NCBI GenBank assembly: GCA_023212725.1
Contig: JALBYF010000004.1
Coordinates: forward strand, 186,001 to 250,000
Origin: Tranzscheliella williamsii
Lineage: Eukaryota; Basidiomycota; Ustilaginomycetes; Ustilaginales; Ustilaginaceae
Direction of reading: 5' to 3'
DNA: 64,000 nt
In this document: positions 1 through 11,100 of the stretch, piece after piece
How the letters are laid out: each line of letters begins with the position of its first letter
How positions within the stretch are numbered: position 1 is the first letter of the stretch
Notes under the pieces: generated by a model
Databases searched by the model: none
Seen by the model: only the letters and a program-made list of their open reading frames with translations
Told to the model about the DNA's origin: nothing
Program-made: the position numbers and the translations under genes

Positions 1-304
1 GTCCTTATATTGCTGGTGGATATCAAGAGGCTAGACATACTCGACAGTGGGCGGGCGCGACCTATCCCCTCGACACAATAACGTGCAATCCGGACCTCGA
101 CGGGTATGACGATGGCTAGATAGCGAGCAAGTTAGGGCCTCCGCGATCGGCAATCACGTCGCTTGCCCCGACTTGATGTTACCCACCGCCACAGTGGCAA
201 CTGGGCAACCGTTGCTTACGCGTCATGTGACTCAGGCCAGACCCGATCGCTGATGCACGTGCAACCATGGCTATATGCGGCTCGTTTCGGGAAGAAGGAC
301 GCTA
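1..304. other. Left-edge non-coding stretch
   Basis: This lies downstream of the 3' end of the minus-strand ribokinase gene. No frame here looks like a conserved protein. A CACGTG palindrome sits near position 256. I see no repeat, RNA gene or mobile-element sequence. Confidence 0.4.
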
Positions 305-1387
305 TTACGGGGAGGGGATCAAAGGCTTGACGTCTTGTGCTCGGGGGATGCTGTGCATGGCGCCCTGTTTCTCGCAGGCGAGGCTGGCGGCGGTGGAGGC
401 CCACTGGAGGGCCTTGTGGACGAAGTGCGCCTGGGCGGGGCGGGCGGAGGTGAGCAGCTGGTCGTCCGAGTCGACGTTGAGACCCATGAGGGCGGCGATC
501 AGGTTGCCTGCAAACGTGTCGCCGGCGCCTGTGGTGTCGGTCACCTGCTTCGGCTTGACGGGCGGTAGGCTGAAGAAGGTAGGCGCATCGGCGCCGACGA
601 GCAGGACGTTGGCCATCACGCCCTTGCTGCCGCGCGTCAGCACAATCCAGGCCGTCCTGCCCAGCTGTGGCAGCGACGAGAGTGTCTCGAGCACCTGCCT
701 AGACTTGTCCTCGCCGTCGGAGAGCGCCGCTAGCTGGTGCTCGGACTCGGGCTGGAGGACCGAGAGAAGCTCGAGCCCTTCGCCTTCATTGACGACCAGC
801 ACGTCCACCTGGCCCCAGGGGAAGCGTTCCACCTCGGCCTGAGCGAGCATCGGGGACGGGTTGAAAAACGTCGTGACATGCGCCGGGCTGCGCTGCTTGG
901 CATGGTCGAGAAAGGCAATCGTTGTCTGCAGCGGGATCTCATTCTGCAGGACGAGGTGCGTCACAGGCTCGGGCAGGCTAACCCACACCGTCGCCGGGTC
1001 GGCCGACTTGGAGCTGGTGTTGTAGTTGGCGCCTTTGAGCAGAATGATGCTGTTCTCGCCGTCGGCGGCGATCTGGATGAACGCACGGCCCGTCGGCGTG
1101 TCGGGCAGAATCTCGATCGCGCTGGTATCGACGTCTCGCTTGGCCAGTTCGTCGATCGGCCAGGTAGCATCCTTGCCGACCGCGCCGCTCAGCAGCACCC
1201 GCGCGCCCGCAAGCGCGATCGCAGCCGACACGTTCGCCCCCTTGCCGCCCGGCCGCGAGATCAAGCCCGTCGACGAGATCGTCTCGCCCGGTCGCACAAT
1301 GTGCGGCACCGCAAATGTCTCATCAATGTTGATCGACGATTTGACCAGGCAGAACGGCCGCCTTTCCGCTTGCGAAGTCGCTGCCAT
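305..1387 (-). CDS. RBK1: Ribokinase-type PfkB carbohydrate kinase
   Basis: This 360-residue protein is expected to phosphorylate ribose at O5 using ATP, feeding the pentose phosphate pathway in the cytosol. The N-terminal substrate-binding block SSINIDE is at residues 17-23. It is followed by GETISS and the PGGKGAN glycine motif (about 46-52) typical of ribokinases. The C-terminal DTTGAGDTFAGN motif carries the anion hole and the catalytic Asp at about residue 290. I chose the ATG at 1387 because the ribokinase fold starts close after it. An in-frame ATG at 1480 would add 31 residues of unlike sequence. The gene is a single exon of usual family length. It is transcribed away from a decayed sugar-transporter gene at 2081-3340. 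The family is clear, but substrate preference (ribose versus another sugar or nucleoside) is inferred. Confidence 0.88.
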   Translation of the reverse strand: MAATSQAERRPFCLVKSSINIDETFAVPHIVRPGETISSTGLISRPGGKGANVSAAIALAGARVLLSGAVGKDATWPIDELAKRDVDTSAIEILPDTPTGRAFIQIAADGENSIILLKGANYNTSSKSADPATVWVSLPEPVTHLVLQNEIPLQTTIAFLDHAKQRSPAHVTTFFNPSPMLAQAEVERFPWGQVDVLVVNEGEGLELLSVLQPESEHQLAALSDGEDKSRQVLETLSSLPQLGRTAWIVLTRGSKGVMANVLLVGADAPTFFSLPPVKPKQVTDTTGAGDTFAGNLIAALMGLNVDSDDQLLTSARPAQAHFVHKALQWASTAASLACEKQGAMHSIPRAQDVKPLIPSP

Positions 1388-2080
1388 CTTGCTTCTTTGA
1401 CACTTAAACGGCTGGGTCCGAGTTGGCGAGGGATGCAGATGATCGGCGAGTGGGGCGTCAACGAAAATGTCCACGCGCATGTTTGGTGCCTAACTTTGTC
1501 TCTTCTTGAGAAGATCCTATGACGCCTTCTCTTTACGTTAGACCGCGGTGCAGTCTTGGGTTGTTGTTGTATCGCACGAGTACTACCGCGACCTTTCTGA
1601 CCGGTGAAGCCAAGCCCGCATCGGCCGCGAAATTCGCCGAATCGCCACCGGCAATCTTAAGGCCTGCGGGAGAAAAGCTGTCTAACTCTGCCGGGCGGGA
1701 CAGCAGTAGCGGGCACTGTTCGACCTGATGGGAATGCCTACAGCACCAACTCGCTCAAGGGAGCTCGACTTGTCGCCCGCTTCCCGCTCCTTCCAGGCCC
1801 CGCTTGGAGCAACTCCCTGCGTCCTATCTAGTATGAGAAGCGGGTGCTCAAGCTCACCCAGATCAAGTGGGCGGCCCAGATCGAAGGTAGTGGGTGACCT
1901 GCCACGAAGGTATCCCAACATGCTTAGGGCTGGTTTCTGAGAACAGCACCGGGTCCTAGCCGGACTGGGCCTTGGCAGCAACCCATGTGGATCTGGACCG
2001 CCAACGATTTCGACAGAAGCTGCATGTCCTTCGGAAGAATTCGCCAGATCCTGGGCGGCATTCTTCAGATTGCCCCGTAG
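1388..2080. other. Intergenic region upstream of the ribokinase, with a possible coding relic
   Basis: This should hold the ribokinase promoter. Around 1718-1895 a plus-strand frame reads as protein-like sequence (starting RPDGNAYSTNSLKGARL) but is cut by several stops. It may be a remnant of a lost gene, but I cannot name a family. No other structure is evident. Confidence 0.3.
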
Positions 2081-3340
2081 TCGGCAAAGTTCCAAGACAA
2101 CCAGGTCGTCGCCGGCATAGCCATCGCCTTGTTCGGGTTTGACCAGAGCACGCAGACATAATACCCGGTAAATTCCTCGTGTTGTGTCGGCAGTAGGTCG
2201 CTAACGTTGTCGCGTATCGTGTCGCGCCACTTACTCAACTCTGTTCTGTAGGTGTGATGTCTGGGGCCGACGAGTCGGCTGATTATCTGCGGCTGATGGG
2301 TACGGCGTCCGGCGTGAATGGTGGAAAGTATACACAGCGAGGCGCTGCGGCGATTGGAGGTAGTGTGGCGGCCTACTACGCCGGTACGCTGATGGGCGGC
2401 ATGCTCGGGTGCTATGTGGCCGACAGCGCGGGGCGGATGAGGGCTTCTTCTCTGCGTGCCTCTGGACATCGTGGGCGCGGCGCTGCAGACGTCAGCGCAC
2501 AGCATCACCCGGATGATGTGTGCCCACGTCATCACCGGCTGCGGGACGGACATCTTGAACGCCGTCGTGCCCGTCTGGGTCTCGTGGTCTCGAAACATAC
2601 CAAGCGCGAACAGGCGCTCGGCTTCGACTTTTGTCTACTGGCTCTCGTCCCTCGTGAGGACTACACACACGGAGGCTTCAACTGGCATTCCCGCTTGCCT
2701 TTCAGCTGGTCCTCGTAAACGTCCTATTGGCTGCCTGCCCTTCTTGCCAGGGTCGCCGCGCTGGCTCGCTGAGATGGGCGCGTTGACGAGCCACGTTGCA
2801 CCCTGCCTCCACTCCGGTCCCATCCCTTCAACGAACACGACCCTGTGATCACCGACGAGCTACGGCGCGATTTTCGAGATCGCCGTAGTCGAGCGCAACA
2901 AGCAGTAAAACGGCAAATATCGCTTTTAAAAGCTAATCACCTCCTCCGGCGGCCCCTTCACACCCGCCGACGTATTGCCTTGCTATCAGCCGGCAGGCCG
3001 CACACGCTGTATTGAGGCAACGTTGTATGGGCATCAGCCTGTCCATCGCCGGCGCGGCAGCCAAGTACGCACAGCAGTACGGCACTAGGTCCACGCCGAG
3101 AACTTGCCGCTGGCCCAAAAGTGGGGCGCGGCGCTCGCCGCCATGGTCTTTGTCTACACCGCCACATTCGGCGCCACCTGTCTGACAATGCAATGGCTGT
3201 ATCCGACGGAGACCTGCCCACCCTTCATCGGCGCCAAGGGCGGCAGCTGGAGCGTTTTCGGCCGGAGCATTGGCAACGGCGTCGTGGCCGAAGTCATGCC
3301 CTTCCTTTTCAAAGCGGTCCAGTACAACACATTGTAAGCT
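2081..3340 (+). pseudogene. Decayed MFS sugar (hexose/pentose) transporter
   Basis: Pieces of one sugar-porter protein appear in order on the plus strand but in changing frames. At 2090-2146 the fragment ends in ALFGFDQ. At 2251-2450, after an intron-like gap ending in TAG, it continues with GVMSGADESADYLRLMG and a block ending VADSAGR. At about 2465-2590, in another frame, come LQTSAHSITRMM and ILNAVVPVWVSW. Around 2670-2780 the stretches YTHGGFNW, LVLVNVLLA and SPRWLAEMG lie in three frames. At 3120-3337 the block FGATCLTMQWLYPTE is followed by GGSWSVFGRSIGNGV. These match the GYDQG, PESPRWL and PTE signatures of the family. Several frameshifts and stops rule out a working protein. The relic covers most of a 500-residue transporter but lacks a credible N-terminus and last helix. 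It points away from the neighbouring sugar kinase. Confidence 0.85.
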
Positions 3341-3783
3341 CGCTGACGCTCCGAACCCGTAAGAGCCTCGCGTTTTCCGTCATCAGTCCATCTAGCCGTC
3401 ATATTATCCTGCTTTGCTCTGCACTTGTTGTTCGATTTTCGTCGATAGCTTCCTTTTTGCCGCGCTCAACATCTTATGCATCCCCTTCGTCTGGGCATTC
3501 TTTTCTGAAACGAGCTGCAGGTGGGTCGAATCGACCGTGAGCTCTTTGCTGGCGATTCGGTGTCCGTCGCACGTGACGGGGACCCCGCCAGCATACCGAG
3601 GCAAAGTAAAGTCATCGCTTAGACCCGCTCCCACTGTCCGATTTACATCCATATCCTTGCCGCAGACTCATGTTACGTGGCGTCTTGTAGTTATCGTTGC
3701 TATTATCCTATTATGTAGAAGCTGATGCGAAGCAGCCCCGCTCGGGTGGCAATGTTGAAATATCCCCTAACAGCTGTGTAAGT
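3341..3783. other. Non-coding stretch between transporter relic and membrane-protein gene
   Basis: It probably contains the remains of the transporter's 3' end and the 3' UTR of the minus-strand gene that ends at 3784. No conserved frame or repeat is seen. Confidence 0.3.
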
Positions 3784-4398
3784 CTACTCATCCTTAGCAG
3801 AAAGCTGCTTTTTGGCGTTGCGCTTGGCCTGTTTCTTCTGCTGCCTGGTCGGTTCTTTCTGCTCTTCCTTGGTTAGCGCTGTGTCCTTCTCGGCTGCGCG
3901 CTCGTCTGTCGAAGCGTCGCTGGGCGCCATGGCGGTGCGGAAAATGCTGCTGGCCCAGATGATGGCGCATACCACCGCGAAAGCATTGAGGGCCACCATC
4001 CATCTTGGGTCTGTACCCTCGGGGTAGTAGCCTGAGCGCTTCTTGATGTCGTTCTCGTACGTAATCAACAGCATGGTGAACGCGAGCAGAGACACCGTGG
4101 TACCGACCACAGGGTTGCCGGGCACCTTGAGCCGCGTCCGGATCTCGTAGTTTAACAGAGCAGCAACGTCCTTGAGCGCTACGAGCAGGACGCCGGCGAA
4201 TATGGTGGTGACTGATAAAGCGTAGAAAGAAGGCATGGTGTGGTCGATCGGCCACTTGGGCTGGGCCAGCTGAAAGACCTGCCCCGGCAGAAGCGTCTGC
4301 TGCGCCGCAGGAAGGGCAGGTACTCCAGGCGAAAGCAAGAACTCGCGATAGTTGGCCGGAAAGGCGGCAATCCGTGTTGGGGGCGACACTTCCAGCAT
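3784..4398 (-). CDS. Small membrane protein of unknown function
   Basis: I do not recognise a family for this 204-residue protein. Three hydrophobic segments, probably membrane-spanning, lie at about residues 56-82, 97-115 and 134-153. They are separated by charged loops (NYEIRTRLK and ENDIKKRSGYY). The last 30 residues are rich in Lys, Glu and Gln (RQQKKQAKRNAKKQ) and look like a cytosolic tail. The first 50 residues are Pro/Ala-rich with no clear signal peptide. The start is the ATG at 4398. A splice-acceptor-like TTACAG lies just upstream at about 4412, so an earlier exon cannot be excluded. The gene is divergent from Nse1, with about 310 bp between the start codons. Confidence 0.6.
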   Translation of the reverse strand: MLEVSPPTRIAAFPANYREFLLSPGVPALPAAQQTLLPGQVFQLAQPKWPIDHTMPSFYALSVTTIFAGVLLVALKDVAALLNYEIRTRLKVPGNPVVGTTVSLLAFTMLLITYENDIKKRSGYYPEGTDPRWMVALNAFAVVCAIIWASSIFRTAMAPSDASTDERAAEKDTALTKEEQKEPTRQQKKQAKRNAKKQLSAKDE

Positions 4399-4709
4399 CT
4401 TCAACGAGACCTGTAATGGTCGAGAAAGGATGATTGGAAAGAAGAGAGAGCGTTACGGGAAAGCTCGGCCTTGAGAAGGCGGGCGATAATGTTAGATCAT
4501 AAGCGCGAAAGCTTTTTACGCGTATCGCGTTCAGTGCGTGTCGAGAGCAACACTTCCCTCATCATGCTCTCTGGCGGGTATAGGTGATTAGGCTGAGTCG
4601 CCCTTCGCTCCCAGACAACGTTCACGGACGACGTTTTGGACCCTCGCTCACTCTCACAACCTAAGCCTTGGGTGGTGCGCGTCCTGTCTAAGCAGCGCTG
4701 CCTGTGCCC
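4399..4709. promoter_or_regulatory. Shared upstream region of the membrane-protein gene and NSE1
   Basis: This roughly 310-bp divergent intergenic region must hold both promoters. No TATA box or repeated site is convincing by eye. Confidence 0.4.
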
Positions 4710-5768
4710 ATGTCCGAGAGGGACAAATCGAACCTGGCAAGGGTAGCGTACCTCCAGTCGCTGCTCTCGCACCGCATCGTTACAGCCTCGTTCTCGAAGC
4801 GGCTCTTTCGAAGATGCTGCGCAGTGGCGCAGGTACCGTATGACGCGGAGGCATACGAGGACATGCTCTCCGAGAGCTCCAAACGGCTATCGATGGTAGA
4901 TGTGGAATTGCGTCGGTTTCGCGATCAGCAGACGAGCCAGCCGATGCTGGCCATCGTGAATGCCAAGGCGGACGCGCTGATTCAAGGCGCTACGCGGTAC
5001 TCTGCGCCGGAGATCGCGCTGATCAAGAAGCTGGTGGAGGAGATCTTCAAGGCCAAGAAGGAGGCGTATTCTTTGCCGGCGCTCGAGGCGGTGCGGCTGG
5101 GCAGCAGGATCCGATCGAGCCTGACGAGGGATGCGACCGAAGAGCTGCTCAAGAATCTGGTCGCCCACCAGTGGATCGACTACTCGGCTGACGGCATCTA
5201 CACGCTCTCGACGCGCTCGCTGCTGGAGTTGCGCAACTACCTGCAGAACGAGTTTGGCGACGACTACTACCACACCTGCAGCCACTGCAAGGATCTGATC
5301 ACGCTCGGGCTTGCGTGTGCGCACTCTCCGCGCAGCTGTTCCGCACGATACCACATGCACTGTGCGCGGACGGTGTTTGGTGTCGTCGTCGACTCGGACC
5401 AGGACCTGGCGCGCCGCACCGGCTTCCCCTGCCCCGAGTGCCGCAAGACGTGGCGGTCAAGGCCCATCGGCCCCGCGGTATGGCAGCTGGCCAGCCGCAG
5501 CTCGGCGCATGCCGACGCATCAGACACAGAAGCAGACGAGCTGCTCAGCTCGCAGCCGCCCCGCCGCCACAACAGCGAGAACGGAGACGAGGTCGCCGAG
5601 ACAGACACCGAGCAGCTCGTCGCTGCTCCCCTCTCCACGCCCTCCCAGCGCCGCACCCCGCGCGTCAAGCCAGAACCCTCCGCCCACCCCACACTCAACC
5701 GCCGCCACCGCGAGCTCGAAGACGACGACGAGCTGCTCGACAGAAAGCCTCGAAGAATTCTCGGCTGA
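4710..5768 (+). CDS. NSE1: Nse1, RING-type subunit of the SMC5-SMC6 complex
   Basis: This 352-residue protein is the likely Nse1 E3-like subunit of the nuclear SMC5/6 complex, which acts in recombinational repair. Residues 1-180 form the winged-helix part seen in the family, ending in a WIDYSADGIYTLSTRSLLEL block. A variant RING follows, with Cys190, Cys193, a CSARYHMHC centre and Cys241/Cys244 (FPCPECRKTW). In this family the RING works together with Nse3. The tail after residue 260 is Ser/Glu-rich and disordered in appearance, with KPEPSAHP, a possible sumoylation context. The start is the ATG at 4710; translation is open upstream only to a GTG. It is a single exon. Coding strand G-rich codons give way to C-rich ones from about 5390. 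Confidence 0.88.
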   Translation: MSERDKSNLARVAYLQSLLSHRIVTASFSKRLFRRCCAVAQVPYDAEAYEDMLSESSKRLSMVDVELRRFRDQQTSQPMLAIVNAKADALIQGATRYSAPEIALIKKLVEEIFKAKKEAYSLPALEAVRLGSRIRSSLTRDATEELLKNLVAHQWIDYSADGIYTLSTRSLLELRNYLQNEFGDDYYHTCSHCKDLITLGLACAHSPRSCSARYHMHCARTVFGVVVDSDQDLARRTGFPCPECRKTWRSRPIGPAVWQLASRSSAHADASDTEADELLSSQPPRRHNSENGDEVAETDTEQLVAAPLSTPSQRRTPRVKPEPSAHPTLNRRHRELEDDDELLDRKPRRILG

Positions 5769-6191
5769 GCTCGCCGCGTGGTTGTCTAAGCTCGTCGTTC
5801 TTGAGCCGTGTTCCGCCGCCGCGCCAACTGTACTTGTACCTCCTGCATGCACCATGTCACCACCTACCGTATCTGCCCTTTTCTAGGTATGCCAGCGTTA
5901 CGCTGCCAGTATCAACACAACCAAGACTGTGAGACAAATTCTGTGACCATGCATCTATTGAAATGCAGGAATGAGACCGCTATAGATGGGAACCTCTGTC
6001 TAAGTAATACAATGCTGAGAGAAGGAGAGAGGAAACGGAACCGGCCGACGAGATGCGGTGCATGCTCGTCAGAAGGCAGGTATGGTGGGTAGGTGGATGC
6101 AACGAACAGAACACAGGAATAATGCTGGCGGTTCAGGGTGGAACCAGGTATAAATAGGCCAGGGCCAGGAAGGCGGCTTGCGATTGCTTGC
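5769..6191. other. Convergent 3' region between NSE1 and the ubiquitin-AN1 gene
   Basis: This stretch holds the two 3' UTRs facing each other. There is no conserved frame; an AATAAT motif at about 6118 could serve polyadenylation. Confidence 0.3.
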
Positions 6192-6990
<799 letters not shown>

Positions 6991-8142
6991 CAATGGTCGG
7001 ATGAAGCTGATCAGAAGCGAGAGGACGGGGCGAATGAGTGATGCTAGCACGGGTGGCTAGATAGATGAGCTTGAGGTACAGAAAGCTGGCAGAGGCTCTT
7101 TGATGAGCAGAGTTGTGCGCAGGGTTGATGGACGAGGACCCAGAGAGTGGATGGGTGTAGGCTTAGATTTAGCAGATGAGGGATGTGGCGATGCAAGCAA
7201 GGGGTCAGCAAGTCTTATAGCCCGCGAGCGGTGAGTCAGGCAACTGGTCGGCTGAGCGGGGACGGAGTGCTTTGGATTGCTACGCAGGCTGCTAAGCCCG
7301 GCTGAAAACGCTCGCGGCTCAATCCGGCATGTAATTCCCACTTGCCTAGCTTGCGTCTTGCCTTGACGTCTGGCAATGTAAATGTAATCCCCGCCAAGCG
7401 TGTGGGCGAATTTAGGCTAAGCATCCGTTCCCAAAGCCAGCCAGCAGAAACTCGCCCTAGGGTTGAAATCCGACACCCTCTCGATACCATTCAGAATTAG
7501 TATACATATTCTTATCTCTATTTAAAGAGGCTTGCGACAAACGCGGGCGTAAACAGGCGGTCTAAGACCAGCTTGATGTTCCAAATTTCGAATATCAGCG
7601 ATTCGTAACAAATCCAAACTACTCCACTTTCCCGATTAGGGATCCGGCCAAGTTTTAAACTAGGAAAGCTGTGCTGGGCTGAGTATGGCAGATAGGATGA
7701 CGCGTCCCACCTCCAGCATACAGCCGCGTGGCTTCCCGAAGTGATCGGATATCGACATCATCGTATACGGCCGTGAGTCCATTGCGTTCTCCCCACTTCG
7801 GTAAACGCGCCGATCGAGTCAGGGTCCACTGCGCCACGTCCTCGCATCATCACACTTTGCCCATGACGAGATTCGCCACGGCTATGGCCGGAGTTATGCA
7901 TTTCCGTGTCTGTGGTCAGTTCACAGATTGATCCATGTGGACGGCCAGCAGCACCAAAGCAGCACACGTAGTCATTTACGGCAAATGCGTTGGAATCACA
8001 TGCTGGCGGCTTGTATTTCGGGATGCGGATCGGTGACCGTCTGTACAGGATAGTTAAAGTGGATGACTTATGGAGATCGGTGTAGGAGGATGGTGAGGTT
8101 AGTCGCAGCCGTGAGTGAGGCGAAGCCACATAGCCAATTCTA
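6991..8142. other. Upstream region of the ubiquitin-AN1 gene and 3' flank of the myosin gene
   Basis: This 1.15-kb stretch should contain the leader exon and promoter of the ubiquitin-AN1 gene. Beyond that lies non-coding DNA on the 3' side of the myosin gene. I see no conserved reading frame, no clear heat-shock element cluster and no repeat. Confidence 0.35.
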
Positions 8143-11100
8143 TCAGGCGACACGGTTGGCCAGCCTGCGGATCGCGGGCACTGAAATGTAAGCCGGGCAG
8201 TACGTTTCGATGCCGGTGACTTCTCGTGGCAAGGGTAGCTCATACGGTCCGGCTTCGTCCACTTCGGGTGGCAGTAATAGGTGGTCATTCCTGTCGTTCG
8301 GAACGACGCGGGAGGCCACTGCCTTGAGAATCTCCGGCGAGATGGGGTTCTCGTAATCTGCGACATAGTAATGCGAGATCAACTTCTGGATCTGGGTGGG
8401 TGTCAGCATCCAACAAACATCGTAGATGATATCAATGTCGCCCAGCGTGGCCTTCTTCAACTGCAGCAACTTGGTCGCCTGCATCAGGTGTTCCAGCTGT
8501 AAAGTACCCTCAGGCATGTCGTGTGATTTGCACCACTCCTCGATCCTTGTGATGTTGTACTGGATTTGCATCGCCCGTTTCCAGGAGCAGAAATTCCTTC
8601 GCATCAACAGGTCGTTGAAGCTGGTTACACCAATCAGCTTGAGCAGCTCGGTAACCACCTGTTGGGTAACCGAAGGCTCCACATAGTAGCTCTTCAGGCT
8701 CTTCCACACCTTGTTGAGGATGCCAAGGATGTCGTCCATGGTGTGCGACGGTGTAGAATTGTTCGACAACAGTCGATTGAAGAGCCGACCGGAATGGTCG
8801 CTCGTGACAAACCCTGGCAGCGACTGGCTCTCGATCAGAGCTGGAATGACCATCTTATGCAACTTCTTCTTGGCCTCTTGCATCCACGTGTGGTAAATGT
8901 TGTACTCTAGCGAATCCAAGTCGTGCTTGACAATGGTGACCAACCGTTCGTAGTCTCCCCATTCGAATGATCGAGCGCCTCCATCGACCCCTGGCCCAAT
9001 ACCTTGAAGCATGTCGCTTTCGGCAATGCAGACAAACGAGAGGATCTCGTGGACGTTGGAAAGCCAGAAGATACCTGGCACGATCGCCTCTTCACCTTGG
9101 AACGACATGACGTGCTGTTGAATGGTCTGCATGACATTGGCGAGGAATCGCTCGCTCTCTCGCACCAATCCGTACTTCCACATCTCATTCGTCACCAAAG
9201 AGATGAGGTGGGCAGGGAAGAGGACCTCCTTGGGCGAAGGCGGATTCTGTAGACTTGGCGCAGGAACCTTCAGGAAGCGAATAAGGCCGTTAAGCACGTC
9301 TTCATCGAGCTGCTCTTCATTCTCAAGAAGCCGGATAATCTCCTCCGACGGGTCATCATCGTCGTATTCGTCATCATATCCATTCCTTTGACCAAAGCCA
9401 GGAACCTGGCCTTGCAAGCCAAAGGCGACAGAAACGTGTCGATTTGCGGTGGCGGCGCTACGCTTAGCCGCCAGCATGGCCTCTTCGTGTTCATCGCGAC
9501 CCACAGGGGCATCACTCCATGGTCCAGCTTCGCTGTGTCGACGCGGGCGTCGCTTGCTGCCAGCACTAGCATATCCATTCTCCTTGCCGGTAGACATGTT
9601 AAAGACCGGAGGAGCGGCATTCTCGATACGCTGCGAATTCTTCTGCAAAGTGTTGAGGGCATTGGCCCGGTTCAGCTGTTCGCGCAAAGAGGCAACCTCG
9701 GATCGTAAAGAGCTAATTGTTGCGACATCGTCCTCGGAGGATTTTGTAGCGCCAGTAAGGGCCTCGGCCCGAGCTTTCAGTTCGTCAGCCTGCCTCTCGA
9801 GCTCAGCAGTCAGGTCAGCAACACGCTTGTCCTGCTCTGCAATGCGCTTCAGCGATTGCTCCTGCTTGATATCGAGCTCTTTCTTGGCAGCGAGTAGAGC
9901 ATCGAATTCAGCCATGGCGATCGTAGGCTTGGCAAGCTCTTCAGCAAGCCCGCGATTCTTGGAGTCAATCTCTTCATGCTTGCCTTGCCAGATGAGGATC
10001 TGCGCCTCCAACGCTCGAATCTTGGCAGAGAGCTCCTTGTTGTCTTTGATGCGCTTCTGCAGATTCTGGGTAAGCTCGACTACCTTGTTCTCCAGTTTGT
10101 ACGATACCTCCTTGAAGTGGGAGACCGACTTGGCCTCGTTGCGGCGGGCCACCAGCTCCTTTTTGGCAAGGCGTCGACGGTAGCAGGATTGAAGGTGAAT
10201 AATCCCCTGCTTCTCATGTCGGTACTGTCTTCGCATGAGGGCACCCCGGAGCAAAGCTTGAAGGCGAGCGGCTGAGAATTCAACCTTGGCTGTCTTATAC
10301 GTCGATCGGACAGCACGTCCTCGAACCACGCTTTGAATCTTAATGACTGCCTGTCGGATGGTCTGATACTTCTTGCGAGCTAGGAAACCTCGAGTGACAG
10401 TCTGGATCTTCGTAGCGGCTGTCGCTTGGCGAAGGTCAGAGACGTACTTGATAGCCAATCGCATTCGCCACCAAGACTGTATCTTGACAGTGTTCGTGCG
10501 CATAGCCTGATATCTCTTCTGATACACGTGTCTTCTGAGGTTCTTTTGAATGAGGGTTGTCAAGGCATTGAGCCGTTCGGTTCGCTTTTGCTCAAACTGA
10601 GCAAGCATACCTGCCCGGAAGAAAATCTTAGTAAGACCGACCTGATACTTGTCCTTTTCGGTGATAGTTGTGCTAAGAATGTGGGTTGCAAGTGCCTTCA
10701 CCTTCTCCATATCTGACAAGTTCCATCGATCCGAAGAGACCAGCATATAGTATCGTTCGGCGAAGTCGGCAAATGTCCATCGAGAAGGGTATCCAGCGCA
10801 GCTGATTCGAATAGTTTCCAGTACGCCACAGGCTCGGAGCTGACCGAGAACATTTTGTGGTTCCACCTCCCAAGCCTTCTTCGCCTCGTTGGGCTTGATA
10901 CAACGGATATAATGCACATTGGTTTCGTCGATGGTGGCCATGAGGTTGACCAAAGAGGTCTTGAACTGGGATCCGAGTGTCGGTTTCTTGATACTGGCAC
11001 CTGGCAGCTTCCGCGGGGCTGGCTTGGCGTCGGCAGCTGAGGCCTCGGTTTCCTCAGGCTTGTGAATGCTAAGAGCGGTATCGAGAACCTCCTTAAGAAA

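Noticed and set aside
737..1522. 261-residue plus-strand frame opposite the ribokinase
   Set aside because: Shadow of the kinase gene; the minus frame carries the PfkB motifs.
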